Part shown: positions 38,076-48,759 of the stretch, one piece after another
Layout: the number at the start of each line of letters is the position of its first letter
Position numbering within the stretch: the stretch's first letter is position 1
Origin: Psychrosphaera sp. F3M07
Lineage (GTDB): Bacteria; Pseudomonadota; Gammaproteobacteria; Enterobacterales; Alteromonadaceae
Assembly (NCBI RefSeq): GCF_018860345.1
Contig: NZ_JAHKPJ010000006.1
Span: 30,223-94,222 of the forward strand
Length of the DNA: 64,000 nucleotides
Direction of reading: 5' to 3'
The notes under the pieces: model-generated
Told to the model about the DNA's origin: nothing
What the model saw: the letters and a program-made list of their open reading frames with translations, nothing else
Databases searched by the model: none
Position numbers and translations under genes: made by a program

Positions 38076-38609
38076 CTATCTAAACACACAACCGTGAATA
38101 TTATTACGTTTTAATTCGTGGCGTGTCTTTTCAGCCGTTCTTTTTTTCTCATATGGCCCAAGATCTACTCGGTACCAAATCCCTGATGTGCCTTGATACT
38201 CTTTAACTTCAGACTCGAAACCAGCAAAAGCAATTTTAGCTTTAAGGGCTTCAGCTCTATCTCTTGAACGTACCGTAGTACAACGTACAATAAAGGGACC
38301 CTTTGCTTCTAATTCTTCAGTGCTGACTTTTACTTGTTTATTTTCTAGCTCTTCAATAAATTGCCACTCTTCGTCATCAGGTGGTGGTGGCACCGATTGT
38401 TTGCTTTTCTTTTCAATTGGTTGTTTTTGGTCAACCGTATCAATAGTGGGTTGGTCACTTAATTGGGATAAAAAATAACCAAAACCAGAAGCCGCTAACA
38501 CAATAATCGCAAGCTTTAGCACAGGGAATGGTTTTTTCTCTTTGGTTTTGGTTGTTCGTCTTGGTTGTTTCTTATTTTTATTTTGACTTACATAATCTTT
38601 ATTTTTCAT
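38076..38609 (-). CDS. ftsN: SPOR-domain protein, FtsN-like
   Basis: A 177-residue bitopic inner-membrane protein with a basic cytoplasmic N-terminus (about 1-28), one membrane segment (about 29-47), a Pro/Glu-rich periplasmic linker (about 50-100) and a C-terminal SPOR domain (about 103-177) that binds denuded septal glycan. Its place between priA and hslVU is that of ftsN in E. coli, which supports the name. It is much shorter than E. coli FtsN (319 residues), mainly because the linker is reduced. Paralogous short SPOR proteins exist, so the exact role is less certain. Confidence 0.82.
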   Translation of the reverse strand: MKNKDYVSQNKNKKQPRRTTKTKEKKPFPVLKLAIIVLAASGFGYFLSQLSDQPTIDTVDQKQPIEKKSKQSVPPPPDDEEWQFIEELENKQVKVSTEELEAKGPFIVRCTTVRSRDRAEALKAKIAFAGFESEVKEYQGTSGIWYRVDLGPYEKKRTAEKTRHELKRNNIHGCVFR

Positions 38610-38640
38610 ATTGGGGTAGAGAACCTTAATTGTTTATACG

Positions 38641-40863
38641 TTAACTCAAATCCAAGGGATCGATGTCAATTGACCAGCGGATTCTATTATCCTTTTGCAC
38701 ACTATCCAAGTTTTCAATTAACCAATCGACGACTTTATGTAGATAAGGTCTAGATTTGCATTGAATAGTCAGCATATGACGGTATTTCCCAGCTTTTTTC
38801 ATCATAGGGGCTGGGCTTGGTCCTAATACTAATAAATCAGCAAACTGACTAAGGTGAGGACTGATAGACTGTAGCCATTGACTCGCGTAGTTTTCATTAG
38901 TCGCCTCAGCTCTTATCAAAGCTTGATGTGAGTATGGAGGAAGATTTAACATTTCACGCTCAGTTAATGCAAAGCTAGCAAAATCTGAATATTTATTATT
39001 GATGAGATCTTGGATCACCGGATGTTCTGGAAATTTAGTTTGTAACCATACTTCACCTTTTATACTTCCTCTACCGGCTCGCCCACTGACTTGAACAATT
39101 AATTGGGCTAGTTTTTCTGGAGCTCTAAAGTCGCTACTAAACAAGGAGCCATCAACATCAACAACACCTACTAAGCTAACATTTGGAAAATGATGCCCTT
39201 TAGCAACCATTTGAGTACCTACAACAATGGAAGGGTTCCCTTGATTGATTTGTTCGAGTATTGCTTCAAACTCGCCCTTTTTGCTTGTGCTATCTCTGTC
39301 TAATCTAATCACTGGATAATCAGGTATTGCGTCTTGCAAAGCTAAATGAAGCTGTTCGGTACCAACACCGACTGTGGATAAACGAGTCGAGCCACAACCT
39401 TTACACTGATGAATAGTTGGTTGTTGATCACCACAATGGTGACAGATGAGCTGATTTTTACTTTTATGAAATGTAGTATAGCTACTACATCGGCTGCATT
39501 CTGTTAACCAACGGCACTCTTCACACATAAGAACGGGAGCAAACCCTCTGCGATTGATAAACAACATAACTTGTTGACCCGCAGCTAAGCAGGACTTTAC
39601 TTTTTCAAGTAAAGGTTCACCTATACCAGAGTCAACACGGCATTGATTTAGGTCTAATAATTTCATTGCTGGCAGTTGGCTACCAGCTGCTCGACTTTTT
39701 AACTCTAAGTGATGAAATTTACCCACTAATGCATTCTGTAACGTTTCCAAACTGGGGGTTGCAGAGCCTAATATAACCGGGATATTTGCCACTTTAGCAC
39801 GATAAAGGGCTAATGAACGGCAATGGTATTTAAAGCCTTCCTGTTGCTTAAATGATGCATCATGTTCTTCATCTATAACTATCATGCCCAAACTGGCAAA
39901 CGGTAAAAATACCCCAGAACGAGTGGCGATGACTATTTTTGCTTGGCCACTGCGTGCCTTATACCAAGTATTAAATCTTTGTTTATCCGTCATACCAGAA
40001 TGCCAAAGTTCGACATCTAGGTTAAATCTTTGTTTAAAGCGACTAATGGTCTGTGGTGTTAACCCAATTTCTGGCACACAAACAAGCACCTGTTGCTGCT
40101 TTAATAGGGTATGTTCGATGGCTTGTAAATAAACTTCAGTTTTTCCACTGCCAGTGACACCATCGAGTAAAAAGCATCTGGGTAGGTTGTTATTATTGCT
40201 TGAACTGTTAATCGCGGAAACCGCAATTGCTTGTTCGGTATTAAGTGAAAGTTGCCCGGTAATATCGTCCGCCGTTACAGGTTTAATATAAATGGACGAG
40301 GTTTTCCAATTTGCCCAGCCTTCATCAACAAAACGTTTTATTGAGGTAGATTTCATGTCTTTGTTGGTTAATTCAGAGCGGGTATAAGACTGCTCCGATA
40401 ATAGTGATAATAACTTATGTAATTGCTTGGCATTTTTAGGTATTTTTTCATCTACATTGTGTATTTGACTGAGTGTCAATCTTTGCGGTGCAAGTTGACC
40501 AATGGTTTTATTTTCACGCAAAACACCGGGTAACGCCGCTGAAAATACTTCACCAATTGGATGTTTGTAATATTCTGCCGCCCAAAGTAATAGATTTAAT
40601 TGTTCTGAAGTGAAACTTGTCTCATTTTCTATTAACGCAATAATTGGTTTCAGTTTTTCTATTGGATATTCCGATTTATCGGTAATGTTTATCACGGTCC
40701 CAACCAGAGTTTGACGCCCAAAAGGAACGATAACTCTTTGACCTTGTTGAGGTTTATTGGTGATATCTATAATGTCAGTTGGTGCTATATATAGATAATC
40801 GAAGAGTTTTCTTAATGGTAGCGGTAAGGCTACTTGCAGAACTTGATGATTAAATAATGACAT
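38641..40863 (-). CDS. priA: Primosomal replication protein N' (PriA helicase)
   Basis: DNA helicase that recognises stalled forks and reloads the replisome. It is about 740 residues. The N-terminal DNA-binding region begins VALPLPLRKLFDYLY, Walker A is GVTGSGKTEVY, Walker B/DEEH is VIDEEHDASFK, and the eight-Cys zinc-binding region CEECRW...CKGCGS follows. GSATPS and QVSGRAGRG are helicase motifs. Start chosen at ATG 40863 (MSLFNHQ); an in-frame ATG at 40911 would add 16 residues not typical of the family. It is divergent from a small secreted-protein gene and rpmE. Confidence 0.96.
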   Translation of the reverse strand: MSLFNHQVLQVALPLPLRKLFDYLYIAPTDIIDITNKPQQGQRVIVPFGRQTLVGTVINITDKSEYPIEKLKPIIALIENETSFTSEQLNLLLWAAEYYKHPIGEVFSAALPGVLRENKTIGQLAPQRLTLSQIHNVDEKIPKNAKQLHKLLSLLSEQSYTRSELTNKDMKSTSIKRFVDEGWANWKTSSIYIKPVTADDITGQLSLNTEQAIAVSAINSSSNNNNLPRCFLLDGVTGSGKTEVYLQAIEHTLLKQQQVLVCVPEIGLTPQTISRFKQRFNLDVELWHSGMTDKQRFNTWYKARSGQAKIVIATRSGVFLPFASLGMIVIDEEHDASFKQQEGFKYHCRSLALYRAKVANIPVILGSATPSLETLQNALVGKFHHLELKSRAAGSQLPAMKLLDLNQCRVDSGIGEPLLEKVKSCLAAGQQVMLFINRRGFAPVLMCEECRWLTECSRCSSYTTFHKSKNQLICHHCGDQQPTIHQCKGCGSTRLSTVGVGTEQLHLALQDAIPDYPVIRLDRDSTSKKGEFEAILEQINQGNPSIVVGTQMVAKGHHFPNVSLVGVVDVDGSLFSSDFRAPEKLAQLIVQVSGRAGRGSIKGEVWLQTKFPEHPVIQDLINNKYSDFASFALTEREMLNLPPYSHQALIRAEATNENYASQWLQSISPHLSQFADLLVLGPSPAPMMKKAGKYRHMLTIQCKSRPYLHKVVDWLIENLDSVQKDNRIRWSIDIDPLDLS

Positions 40864-40963
40864 TAAACTCTGTGACCCATATGGATAAGTTGACAAAATG
40901 AAAGCAATCACTTACTTTTGTTAAGGCTTAAGTAACTATTAATATTAAAACTAGTAAAAACAG

Positions 40964-41314
40964 ATGAAATTGTGTTTACCCAAAATGTATAAGATTATAT
41001 TTTTCAGCTTAATGTTAAGCGTTAATATTAACATATTTGCAAAAGAAGCAAGAACCTATTCTACCGAAGGATATTGTATTCTGGCGTTTGAGCAAGTAGA
41101 CAATGATTACTTAAAACAATACGAAAGTCGACTTGGTTTTCGCCCAAAAGTTAAATTATGCAACCGAGTAAATCGCTTAGTAGCTGAGTTTCAACCAGCC
41201 AGTTGGAATTACCAATATGGTCAGCCTTACCCTGGCAGTAGTATTTATTTAAACCCCAATCAAGTTGAAAAAATTATCCAAGCGAGAGAAAAACATAGGC
41301 AAGTTCGTCGATAA
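40964..41314 (+). CDS. Small predicted secreted protein, unknown
   Basis: A 116-residue protein with an N-terminal hydrophobic segment (about 11-26, ending IFAKEA) that looks like a signal peptide. The mature part is basic and aromatic-rich with two cysteines (YCILAF and KLCNRV) and an SSIYLNPNQVEKI segment. I recognise no domain. An alternative start is the ATG at 40985, which gives a more standard signal peptide. It lies between priA (divergent) and rpmE, a place where E. coli has no gene. Confidence 0.62.
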   Translation: MKLCLPKMYKIIFFSLMLSVNINIFAKEARTYSTEGYCILAFEQVDNDYLKQYESRLGFRPKVKLCNRVNRLVAEFQPASWNYQYGQPYPGSSIYLNPNQVEKIIQAREKHRQVRR

Positions 41315-41347
41315 TTAAATTATCTTTTGAATTAATACTGTTATTGC

Positions 41348-41375
41348 TTGATCTTTAGTCGATACCGATTATAAT
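41348..41375 (+). promoter_or_regulatory. Sigma-70 promoter of rpmE
   Basis: TTGATC (41348-41353), a 16-base spacer and a perfect TATAAT (41370-41375), about 80 bases before the rpmE ATG. Confidence 0.72.
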
Positions 41376-41400
41376 TCGCGCCCTAAATTTATTTAAACTT

Positions 41401-41435
41401 CGTATGGTATTCGGCAATGACCGGATGGCGATACG
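41401..41435 (+). promoter_or_regulatory. Structured rpmE leader
   Basis: In the untranslated leader, CGTAT (41401-41405) can pair with ATACG (41431-41435), enclosing CGG (41412-41414) paired with CCG (41421-41423). Autogenous control of rpmE by L31 through its leader is described in enterobacteria. That this fold is the L31 site here is inference. Confidence 0.35.
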
Positions 41436-41453
41436 GCCTAATGAGGTAATCCC

Positions 41454-41666
41454 ATGCAAAAAGACATCCACCCACAGTATGAAGAAATTAACGTATCTTG
41501 TTCATGTGGTAACAAATTCGTAACTCGTTCAACAGTATGTAAAGACTTACACTTAGACGTATGTTCTGCTTGTCACCCTTTCTATACTGGTCAACAAAAA
41601 CAAGCTACTACTGGTGGCCGTGTTGACAAGTTCAAAAATCGTTTTGGCATGTTGGGCAAAAAGTAA
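41454..41666 (+). CDS. rpmE: 50S ribosomal protein L31 (zinc-binding type)
   Basis: A 70-residue ribosomal protein that forms the B1b intersubunit bridge. It carries the four Cys of the zinc form (CSC, TVC and CSAC), so it is the Zn-containing type rather than the zinc-free paralogue. [12 protein letters not shown] is the conserved C-terminal core. AGGT lies upstream of the ATG. It is followed by a strong terminator. Confidence 0.97.
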   Translation: MQKDIHPQYEEINVSCSCGNKFVTRSTVCKDLHLDVCSACHPFYTGQQKQATTGGRVDKFKNRFGMLGKK

Positions 41667-41682
41667 TAATTGCTTAATACGC

Positions 41683-41710
41683 AAAAAAAGCACCTTAGGG
41701 TGCTTTTTTT
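41683..41710 (+). terminator. Rho-independent terminator after rpmE
   Basis: A tract, AGCACC, TTAG, GGTGCT, T tract: a 12-bp stem with the flanking A/T pairs. Confidence 0.92.
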
Positions 41711-42113
41711 ATGCCTGTAATAAAAACAATTTATTTTTAATTTTGTTGTAAGTAATCAACGCATCAATTTACTCGTCTCTTTATAAAGTGTATTCAACAG
41801 GTCGAATCTGCTTTGATCTTTGTCAATTGCTTAAGAAATACACCTTAAATGTTTTCATCTATCATTTGGGTGATATTTTCAACTTTTTGTTCTTTGAGTC
41901 TAAATGTTGTTAAATTACATCTTACTGGTATGAACAGCATCAAACCTTATAACTTATTACACGCATGTGGTTTTTTATCTAAGACTTTAGTAGTACATTA
42001 ACTCTAATATACAGTCTCTTGATTGTTTAAATAAGTAGCTGAGTTTTAGCTATCAATTGCACTCAAGAGCCCACTTTATTGCTGTTAATAGCTAAATATC
42101 AGGAAGTAACTAA
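41711..42113. other. Long intergenic region before the malic enzyme gene
   Basis: About 400 AT-rich bases with no ORF, RNA gene or clear operator that I recognise. It presumably holds the malic enzyme promoter. GGAAG at about 42102 is the ribosome site. Confidence 0.5.
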
Positions 42114-43331
42114 ATGTCTGATTTAAAAAAACGAGCTTTGGAATATCACCAATATCCAAAGCCGGGGAAAATAGAAGTAGCTTTAACCACGTCGGCAGAG
42201 ACCGTTGATGATTTATCACTCGCTTATAGTCCAGGGGTTGCTGAACCAGTAAGAGAAATAGCGCTAGATCCAGATAATGCTTATAAATATACAGCCAAAG
42301 GAAATACAGTTGCCGTGATCAGTAATGGCACTGCCATCCTGGGCTTAGGTAATCTTGGACCGTTAGCTTCAAAACCGGTAATGGAAGGTAAAGCATTATT
42401 GTTTAAACGTTTCGCTAATATTGATTCGTTTGATATTGAAGTTACCCACAATACGACCGATGAGTTTATTAATACAGTTGCCAGTATTGCCGATTCGTTT
42501 GGCGGAATTAATTTAGAGGATATCAAAGCCCCAGAATGTTTTGAAATTGAAAAAGAATTAATCAGCCGTTGCAACATTCCTGTGTTTCATGATGACCAAC
42601 ATGGAACTGCAATCGTTACATCCGCTGGTATGTTAAATGCGTTGGAGATTCAAGGCAAGGCTTTGCACGATTGTACTATTGTATGTCTTGGTGCAGGTGC
42701 AGCAGCTATCGCGTGTATGGAGTTGTTGATTAAATGTGGTGCGCAACGAGAGCGAATATACATGTTAGACCGTCAAGGTGTCATTCACACTCGTCGCGAT
42801 GATTTGAATGAATATAAAATGCGTTTTGCTAATAATACGGACAAACGCACATTAGAAGAAGCAATCACAGGCGCTGATATATTTGTTGGTGTGTCAGGTG
42901 CCAATCTATTAACCGCGGAAGCGTTAAAGTTGATGGCCCCAAATCCTGTTGTTTTTGCGTGTTCTAATCCTGACCCAGAAATTCAGCCTGAATTAGCTAT
43001 GTCTGTTCGCGACGATTTAATTATGGCAACAGGCCGTTCAGATTATCCAAATCAAGTTAATAATGTTTTATGTTTTCCGTTTATATTTCGTGGAGCGCTC
43101 GATGTTAGGGCAACGGTGATAAATGACGAGATGAAAATTGCGGCAGTCGAAGCGATTAGACAATTAGCGAAAGAGCCGGTGCCTGAGAGTGTATTAAAAG
43201 CGGCCAATGTTAGCGAATTACATTTTGGTGCAGATTACATAATCCCAAAACCAATGGATCCTCGTTTACTAGAAAAGGTTTCAAAAGCCGTTGCTGATGC
43301 AGCAATTAAATCTGGGGTTTCAAGGATTTGA
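42114..43331 (+). CDS. Malic enzyme, short form
   Basis: Oxidative decarboxylation of malate to pyruvate with NAD or NADP. At 405 residues it has only the catalytic half of MaeB-type enzymes; the C-terminal phosphotransacetylase-like domain found in E. coli MaeB is missing. Seen: LAYSPGVAEPV, catalytic Lys in MEGKALLFK, the metal/substrate segment EDIKAPECFEIE with DDQHGTAIV, and the nucleotide fold IVCLGAGAAAIA. Cofactor preference cannot be told by eye. It is a stand-alone gene, convergent with metJ. Confidence 0.93.
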   Translation: MSDLKKRALEYHQYPKPGKIEVALTTSAETVDDLSLAYSPGVAEPVREIALDPDNAYKYTAKGNTVAVISNGTAILGLGNLGPLASKPVMEGKALLFKRFANIDSFDIEVTHNTTDEFINTVASIADSFGGINLEDIKAPECFEIEKELISRCNIPVFHDDQHGTAIVTSAGMLNALEIQGKALHDCTIVCLGAGAAAIACMELLIKCGAQRERIYMLDRQGVIHTRRDDLNEYKMRFANNTDKRTLEEAITGADIFVGVSGANLLTAEALKLMAPNPVVFACSNPDPEIQPELAMSVRDDLIMATGRSDYPNQVNNVLCFPFIFRGALDVRATVINDEMKIAAVEAIRQLAKEPVPESVLKAANVSELHFGADYIIPKPMDPRLLEKVSKAVADAAIKSGVSRI

Positions 43332-43355
43332 TTTAACCTAATTTATTAGAGCAAT

Positions 43356-43388
43356 AAAAAAACGCAGCTTAATGAGGCTGCGTTTTTT
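43356..43388. terminator. Bidirectional terminator between malic enzyme and metJ
   Basis: A tract, CGCAGC, 8-base loop, GCTGCG, T tract. Confidence 0.9.
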
Positions 43389-43425
43389 ATTTGAAAAATT
43401 AAATAAAAATGAAAATTAATTTATT

Positions 43426-43743
43426 TTATTCTTCAATAGTTGGTATTTCTTTACCCATTTTAATAAGAATGTTTCTTACTTCTTCTGGGATCTGCTCAGG
43501 ATTTTCTTTCGCTAAGTCATTATCTGCTGGTAATGGTTGACCTGTAAATGCATGTAAAAATGCTTCACACAGTAATTCACTATTTGTAGCGTGTCGCAGA
43601 TTTTGCACTTGACGGCGAGTTCGTTCGTCGGTCAACACCTTTAAAACATTGAGCGGTATAGATACTGTGATCTTTTTTACTTGCTCAGATTTTTTCCCAT
43701 GTTCTGCATATGGGTGAATATACTCACCGTTCCACTTTGCCAT
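43426..43743 (-). CDS. metJ: Methionine repressor MetJ
   Basis: A ribbon-helix-helix repressor of 105 residues that uses S-adenosylmethionine as corepressor and represses met genes. The N-terminus [20 protein letters not shown] and the DNA-contacting strand [19 protein letters not shown] are typical, as is [23 protein letters not shown]. Start chosen at ATG 43743, matching the family; upstream in-frame codons lack support. It is divergent from metB, with MET boxes in the shared region. Confidence 0.97.
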   Translation of the reverse strand: MAKWNGEYIHPYAEHGKKSEQVKKITVSIPLNVLKVLTDERTRRQVQNLRHATNSELLCEAFLHAFTGQPLPADNDLAKENPEQIPEEVRNILIKMGKEIPTIEE

Positions 43744-43865
43744 AACAAACCTATTTGTTGTGAATCCAGCTATTAATATTATTAACAACCAGGTACTAAA
43801 TTTTTGAGACTGTGAAATTGTATTGAATTTATTTATTTAGTCAAATTATCGCTTTCTAAAAGTTT

Positions 43866-43881
43866 AGACGTCTAGATGGTT
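43866..43881. promoter_or_regulatory. MET boxes, promoter-upstream pair
   Basis: AGACGTCT followed directly by AGATGGTT, eight-base tandem units. The first is a perfect MetJ consensus and the second matches at five positions. They overlap the -35 of the metB promoter. Confidence 0.8.
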
Positions 43882-43907
43882 GACAATACTAATAATCAGT
43901 TTATAGT
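43880..43907 (+). promoter_or_regulatory. Sigma-70 promoter of metB
   Basis: A perfect TTGACA (43880-43885), a 16-base spacer and TATAGT (43902-43907). It is bracketed by MET boxes on both sides. Confidence 0.8.
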
Positions 43908-43909
43908 TT

Positions 43910-43925
43910 AGCCATCTAAACGTGT
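43910..43925. promoter_or_regulatory. MET boxes, promoter-downstream pair
   Basis: AGCCATCT followed by AAACGTGT, tandem eight-base units with partial match to AGACGTCT. They lie just after the -10, where MetJ would block open-complex formation. Confidence 0.65.
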
Positions 43926-43942
43926 AAATGTCCGAGGGTGAT

Positions 43943-45214
43943 ATGTCAAACCAGTCAATAAATAACCTTGATGCTGAAACAATTGCAGTGCAATCCGGTT
44001 TAAATTCTGACCAAAGTCACAATTCAGTTGTTGCCCCTATTTATTTGGCAACCAACTTCGAATTTGACACGATTACTAACAAACCAAATTTTGATTATAG
44101 TCGTGGTGGTAATCCAACTAGAGATCTATTAGCCCAAGCACTTGCAGAATTAGAGCGTGGTAAAGGTGCAGTCGTTACATCTTCAGGCATGGCTGCTATT
44201 AATTTGGTTTTACAGTTACTCACGCCTAACGACACACTAGTGGCTCCTAAAGATTGTTATGGTGGAACTCATCGATTATTTACCAGTTTAGCTAAACGCG
44301 GTGGATTTAATTTAGTTTGGCTGGACTTTTACGCAGAAGACATTGAGAAACAGTTACTTCAAACAAAACCTCAAATGATCTGGTTAGAAACCCCAAGTAA
44401 TCCATTATTACGTTTAACTGATATTAAACAGTTTTGCCAAGTAGCAAAACAAGTTAATGCAAAAGTTGTTGTAGATAACACCTTTTTATCTCCACTAGGG
44501 CAATCACCAATTGCGTTAGGGGCTGATATAGTTGTTCATTCTTGTACTAAATATCTCAATGGTCACAGTGATGTTATTTCTGGCGCAGTTATTTCAGCGG
44601 ATGAAGAGACACACGAACAAATTAGTTGGTGGGCCAATAATACTGGCGTAACCGGAGCGCCATTTGATAGCTATTTGATTTTACGTGGTATCAGAACCTT
44701 ACCGATCCGAATAAAGCAGCATAGTGAAAATGCACTTGCTATTGCGGAGACCTTATTAGCGCACAAAAATGTAACGAGCGTTAACTACCCGGGGCTACCT
44801 CAGCACCCAGATCATCAATTAGCACTTCGCCAACATAAACAGCATGGTGGCATGGTGAGTTTTGAAATAAATGCAGATGACAGTCAAATTGATGCATTTG
44901 TGAAAAAGTTAAATTTATTTACTCTTGCTGAATCATTAGGTGGCACAGAAAGTTTAATTTGTCATCCAGCTAACATGACACATGCAGCTATGGACGCGGA
45001 AGCACAAAAAGAAGCGGGTATTACCCCACAATTAATTAGGTTGTCGGTGGGGATAGAAGCTAAACAAGACTTAATCAACGATTTAGTGCAAGCATTAGAC
45101 TCGTTAAATAGTTTAAAAGTTGCTTCCGCATTTTGTTCTGAAAATGAAACGTCAATAGAACTTGAAACCATCGCCACTTGCCGATTAAGTCCTGCTTTAG
45201 CAGCATTGTGGTAA
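43943..45214 (+). CDS. metB: Cystathionine gamma-synthase
   Basis: PLP enzyme joining O-succinylhomoserine (or another acylhomoserine) and cysteine to give cystathionine. It is 423 residues. Seen: SRGGNPTRD, SSGMAAI, DNTFLSP and the PLP lysine in HSCTKYLNGHSDV. Start chosen at ATG 43943, two bases after the purine-rich GAGGGTG; the upstream ATG at 43928 overlaps that site. It is about 35 residues longer at the C-terminus than E. coli MetB. It is the first gene of the metB-HSD-metF operon. Confidence 0.95.
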   Translation: MSNQSINNLDAETIAVQSGLNSDQSHNSVVAPIYLATNFEFDTITNKPNFDYSRGGNPTRDLLAQALAELERGKGAVVTSSGMAAINLVLQLLTPNDTLVAPKDCYGGTHRLFTSLAKRGGFNLVWLDFYAEDIEKQLLQTKPQMIWLETPSNPLLRLTDIKQFCQVAKQVNAKVVVDNTFLSPLGQSPIALGADIVVHSCTKYLNGHSDVISGAVISADEETHEQISWWANNTGVTGAPFDSYLILRGIRTLPIRIKQHSENALAIAETLLAHKNVTSVNYPGLPQHPDHQLALRQHKQHGGMVSFEINADDSQIDAFVKKLNLFTLAESLGGTESLICHPANMTHAAMDAEAQKEAGITPQLIRLSVGIEAKQDLINDLVQALDSLNSLKVASAFCSENETSIELETIATCRLSPALAALW

Positions 45215-45250
45215 CTATAGGTTTTATTAATAGGGAACGGAACGGTATAA

Positions 45251-47295
<2,045 letters not shown>

Positions 47296-47312
47296 CTTCC
47301 ATAAATCACTAG

Positions 47313-47349
47313 GGTGCTTAGCCTTTCTTAGTTTTATTCGCTAAGCACC
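47313..47349 (+). terminator. Inverted repeat after metF, possible terminator
   Basis: A 10-bp perfect stem (GGTGCTTAGC with GCTAAGCACC) around a 17-base loop. The following tract is only weakly T-rich, so termination strength is uncertain. Confidence 0.5.
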
Positions 47350-47462
47350 TTCAATATTTCCTGAGTTCTCCTTTCTGATAATTGTTATTTAATACTCCTC
47401 TTATTTGTTATAAGGTTTTACTGCCGATATTTATATGCAATATAGCTTATAAGGAATTAATA

Positions 47463-48311
47463 ATGGCGATTACGTTAGATGATCAATATGTATCGCAAAT
47501 AACAAAACTATTTGTGATACCGCCTCGCCCAGAGTTATTAACTGAGCTAAATGCATTAATGCAGCAAGAAGAGCCATCTTTGGTTGAGATGGGTAATATC
47601 ATAGCTAAAGATATTTCGATATCTGCAGCGGTGCTCAAATTGATCAACTCCCCCATATTTGGGATTGCTCGTACAGTGTCAAATATAAATCAAGCCGTTA
47701 TGTTTCTGGGCTTTGACCGTATATATGGATTAGTACAAGGGATTAAGTTAAAACAATCTTTTGCAGGAAAAAGCTCAATTAGTTTAGAGCGTTTTTGGGA
47801 TACATCAGAAGAGATTGCACAAGTTGCCTTATTCATAGGTAGCCAAATTAAAACTAAAGTGCCAGTTGAAAGTTTATACACATTAGGCTTGTTTCATGAT
47901 GCTGGCGTGCCACTAATGGCGATGAAGTTTCAAAATTACATTCATGTACTTGTTGAGTCCAACAAAAATTATGATCATTCGCTGGTGGAGTTGGAAGAAA
48001 AGTATTTCCAAACCAATCACGCGATTGTTGGGTATTTTTTAGCAAGCGGTTGGAATCTACCAAAAGAGCTTTGTACCTTAATTTTACGACACCATGATCT
48101 AACTTTCTTAGATAAAAAAGAATCATCGATAGAGCAAATGACCTTTTCAATCTTGAAAATGGCTGAAAATATTGTACATACCGAAAGACGATATGTAGCA
48201 GCACCAGATTGGGTATATTTGAAAGAGGCGGTATTAGATGTTCTTGGTATCACTAATTATGAATACAACGATATAAAAGAAGACGCTATTGAGTTAGTCA
48301 TTGGAAATTAA
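47463..48311 (+). CDS. HDOD-domain protein
   Basis: A 282-residue stand-alone HDOD protein (domain about 15-210), a regulatory relative of HD hydrolases that usually lacks catalytic residues. Seen: PPRPELLTELNALMQ, the IAKDISISAAVLKLINSP core, HDAGVPLMA and LRHHD. Known HDOD proteins act in signalling and motility control; the partner here is unknown. ATG 47463 follows AAGGA; an upstream TTG would add 27 poorly supported residues. It overlaps or abuts the DUF5665 gene. Confidence 0.9.
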   Translation: MAITLDDQYVSQITKLFVIPPRPELLTELNALMQQEEPSLVEMGNIIAKDISISAAVLKLINSPIFGIARTVSNINQAVMFLGFDRIYGLVQGIKLKQSFAGKSSISLERFWDTSEEIAQVALFIGSQIKTKVPVESLYTLGLFHDAGVPLMAMKFQNYIHVLVESNKNYDHSLVELEEKYFQTNHAIVGYFLASGWNLPKELCTLILRHHDLTFLDKKESSIEQMTFSILKMAENIVHTERRYVAAPDWVYLKEAVLDVLGITNYEYNDIKEDAIELVIGN

Positions 48312-48318
48312 ATTGGAT

Positions 48319-48636
48319 ATGAAAGAAAACACAGAAATCGATAAAATAGATAATAACCTTGAACGTATGGATGAGGTTATTGCGCAAACTCAGAAAATTA
48401 ATCATCAACTCGAAAAGTTAAACCATCACAAGTTAATAAAGGCATACAACTCAATTCCTCAGTTGTTGTGGTTTCATTTGTTGAAAGGCGTTGCATTTGG
48501 TTTAGGCAGTGTCTTAGGGGCTACGGTTGTGTTATCCGCGTTAGTGTATGTTTTGGCTCAGTTTGAGTTTATTCCTTATATTGGAGAGTGGGTGTCAGCC
48601 ATCATTGATGTAGTGAAAACCCCAACGACAGATTAA
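48319..48636 (+). CDS. DUF5665 membrane protein
   Basis: A 105-residue protein with a coiled-coil-like N-terminal half (about 5-45) and one hydrophobic segment (about 60-85) with FGLGSVLGATVVLSALVYVL. I place it in DUF5665 from this pattern; the function is unknown. ATG 48319 is eight bases after the HDOD stop; an in-frame TTG at 48301 would overlap that gene. It is probably co-transcribed with the HDOD gene. Confidence 0.72.
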   Translation: MKENTEIDKIDNNLERMDEVIAQTQKINHQLEKLNHHKLIKAYNSIPQLLWFHLLKGVAFGLGSVLGATVVLSALVYVLAQFEFIPYIGEWVSAIIDVVKTPTTD

Positions 48637-48651
48637 ATATAACGGAATTAA

Positions 48652-48692
48652 ATTAGCCTAAAAGTAACGTGGTACTTTAAATTTAGGCTAAT
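48652..48692. repeat. Long imperfect hairpin before phnA
   Basis: ATTAGCCTA (48652-48660) pairs with TAGGCTAAT (48684-48692), and AAAGTA (48661-48666) pairs with TACTTT (48673-48678), giving 15 bp with one 5-base bulge. No T tract follows. It could be a weak terminator or an RNA-stability element for the HDOD-DUF5665 transcript. Confidence 0.5.
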
Positions 48693-48759
48693 AATAGGCA
48701 TAATCCCGCACAAAATAAGTGGGTACTTTATCCAGTTATATTCACTCTAAGGAATATCA

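Noticed and set aside
41711-42113. Possible small RNA or pseudogene in the long gap before the malic enzyme gene
   Set aside because: No terminator-ended stem structure, frame remnant or promoter pair strong enough to call.
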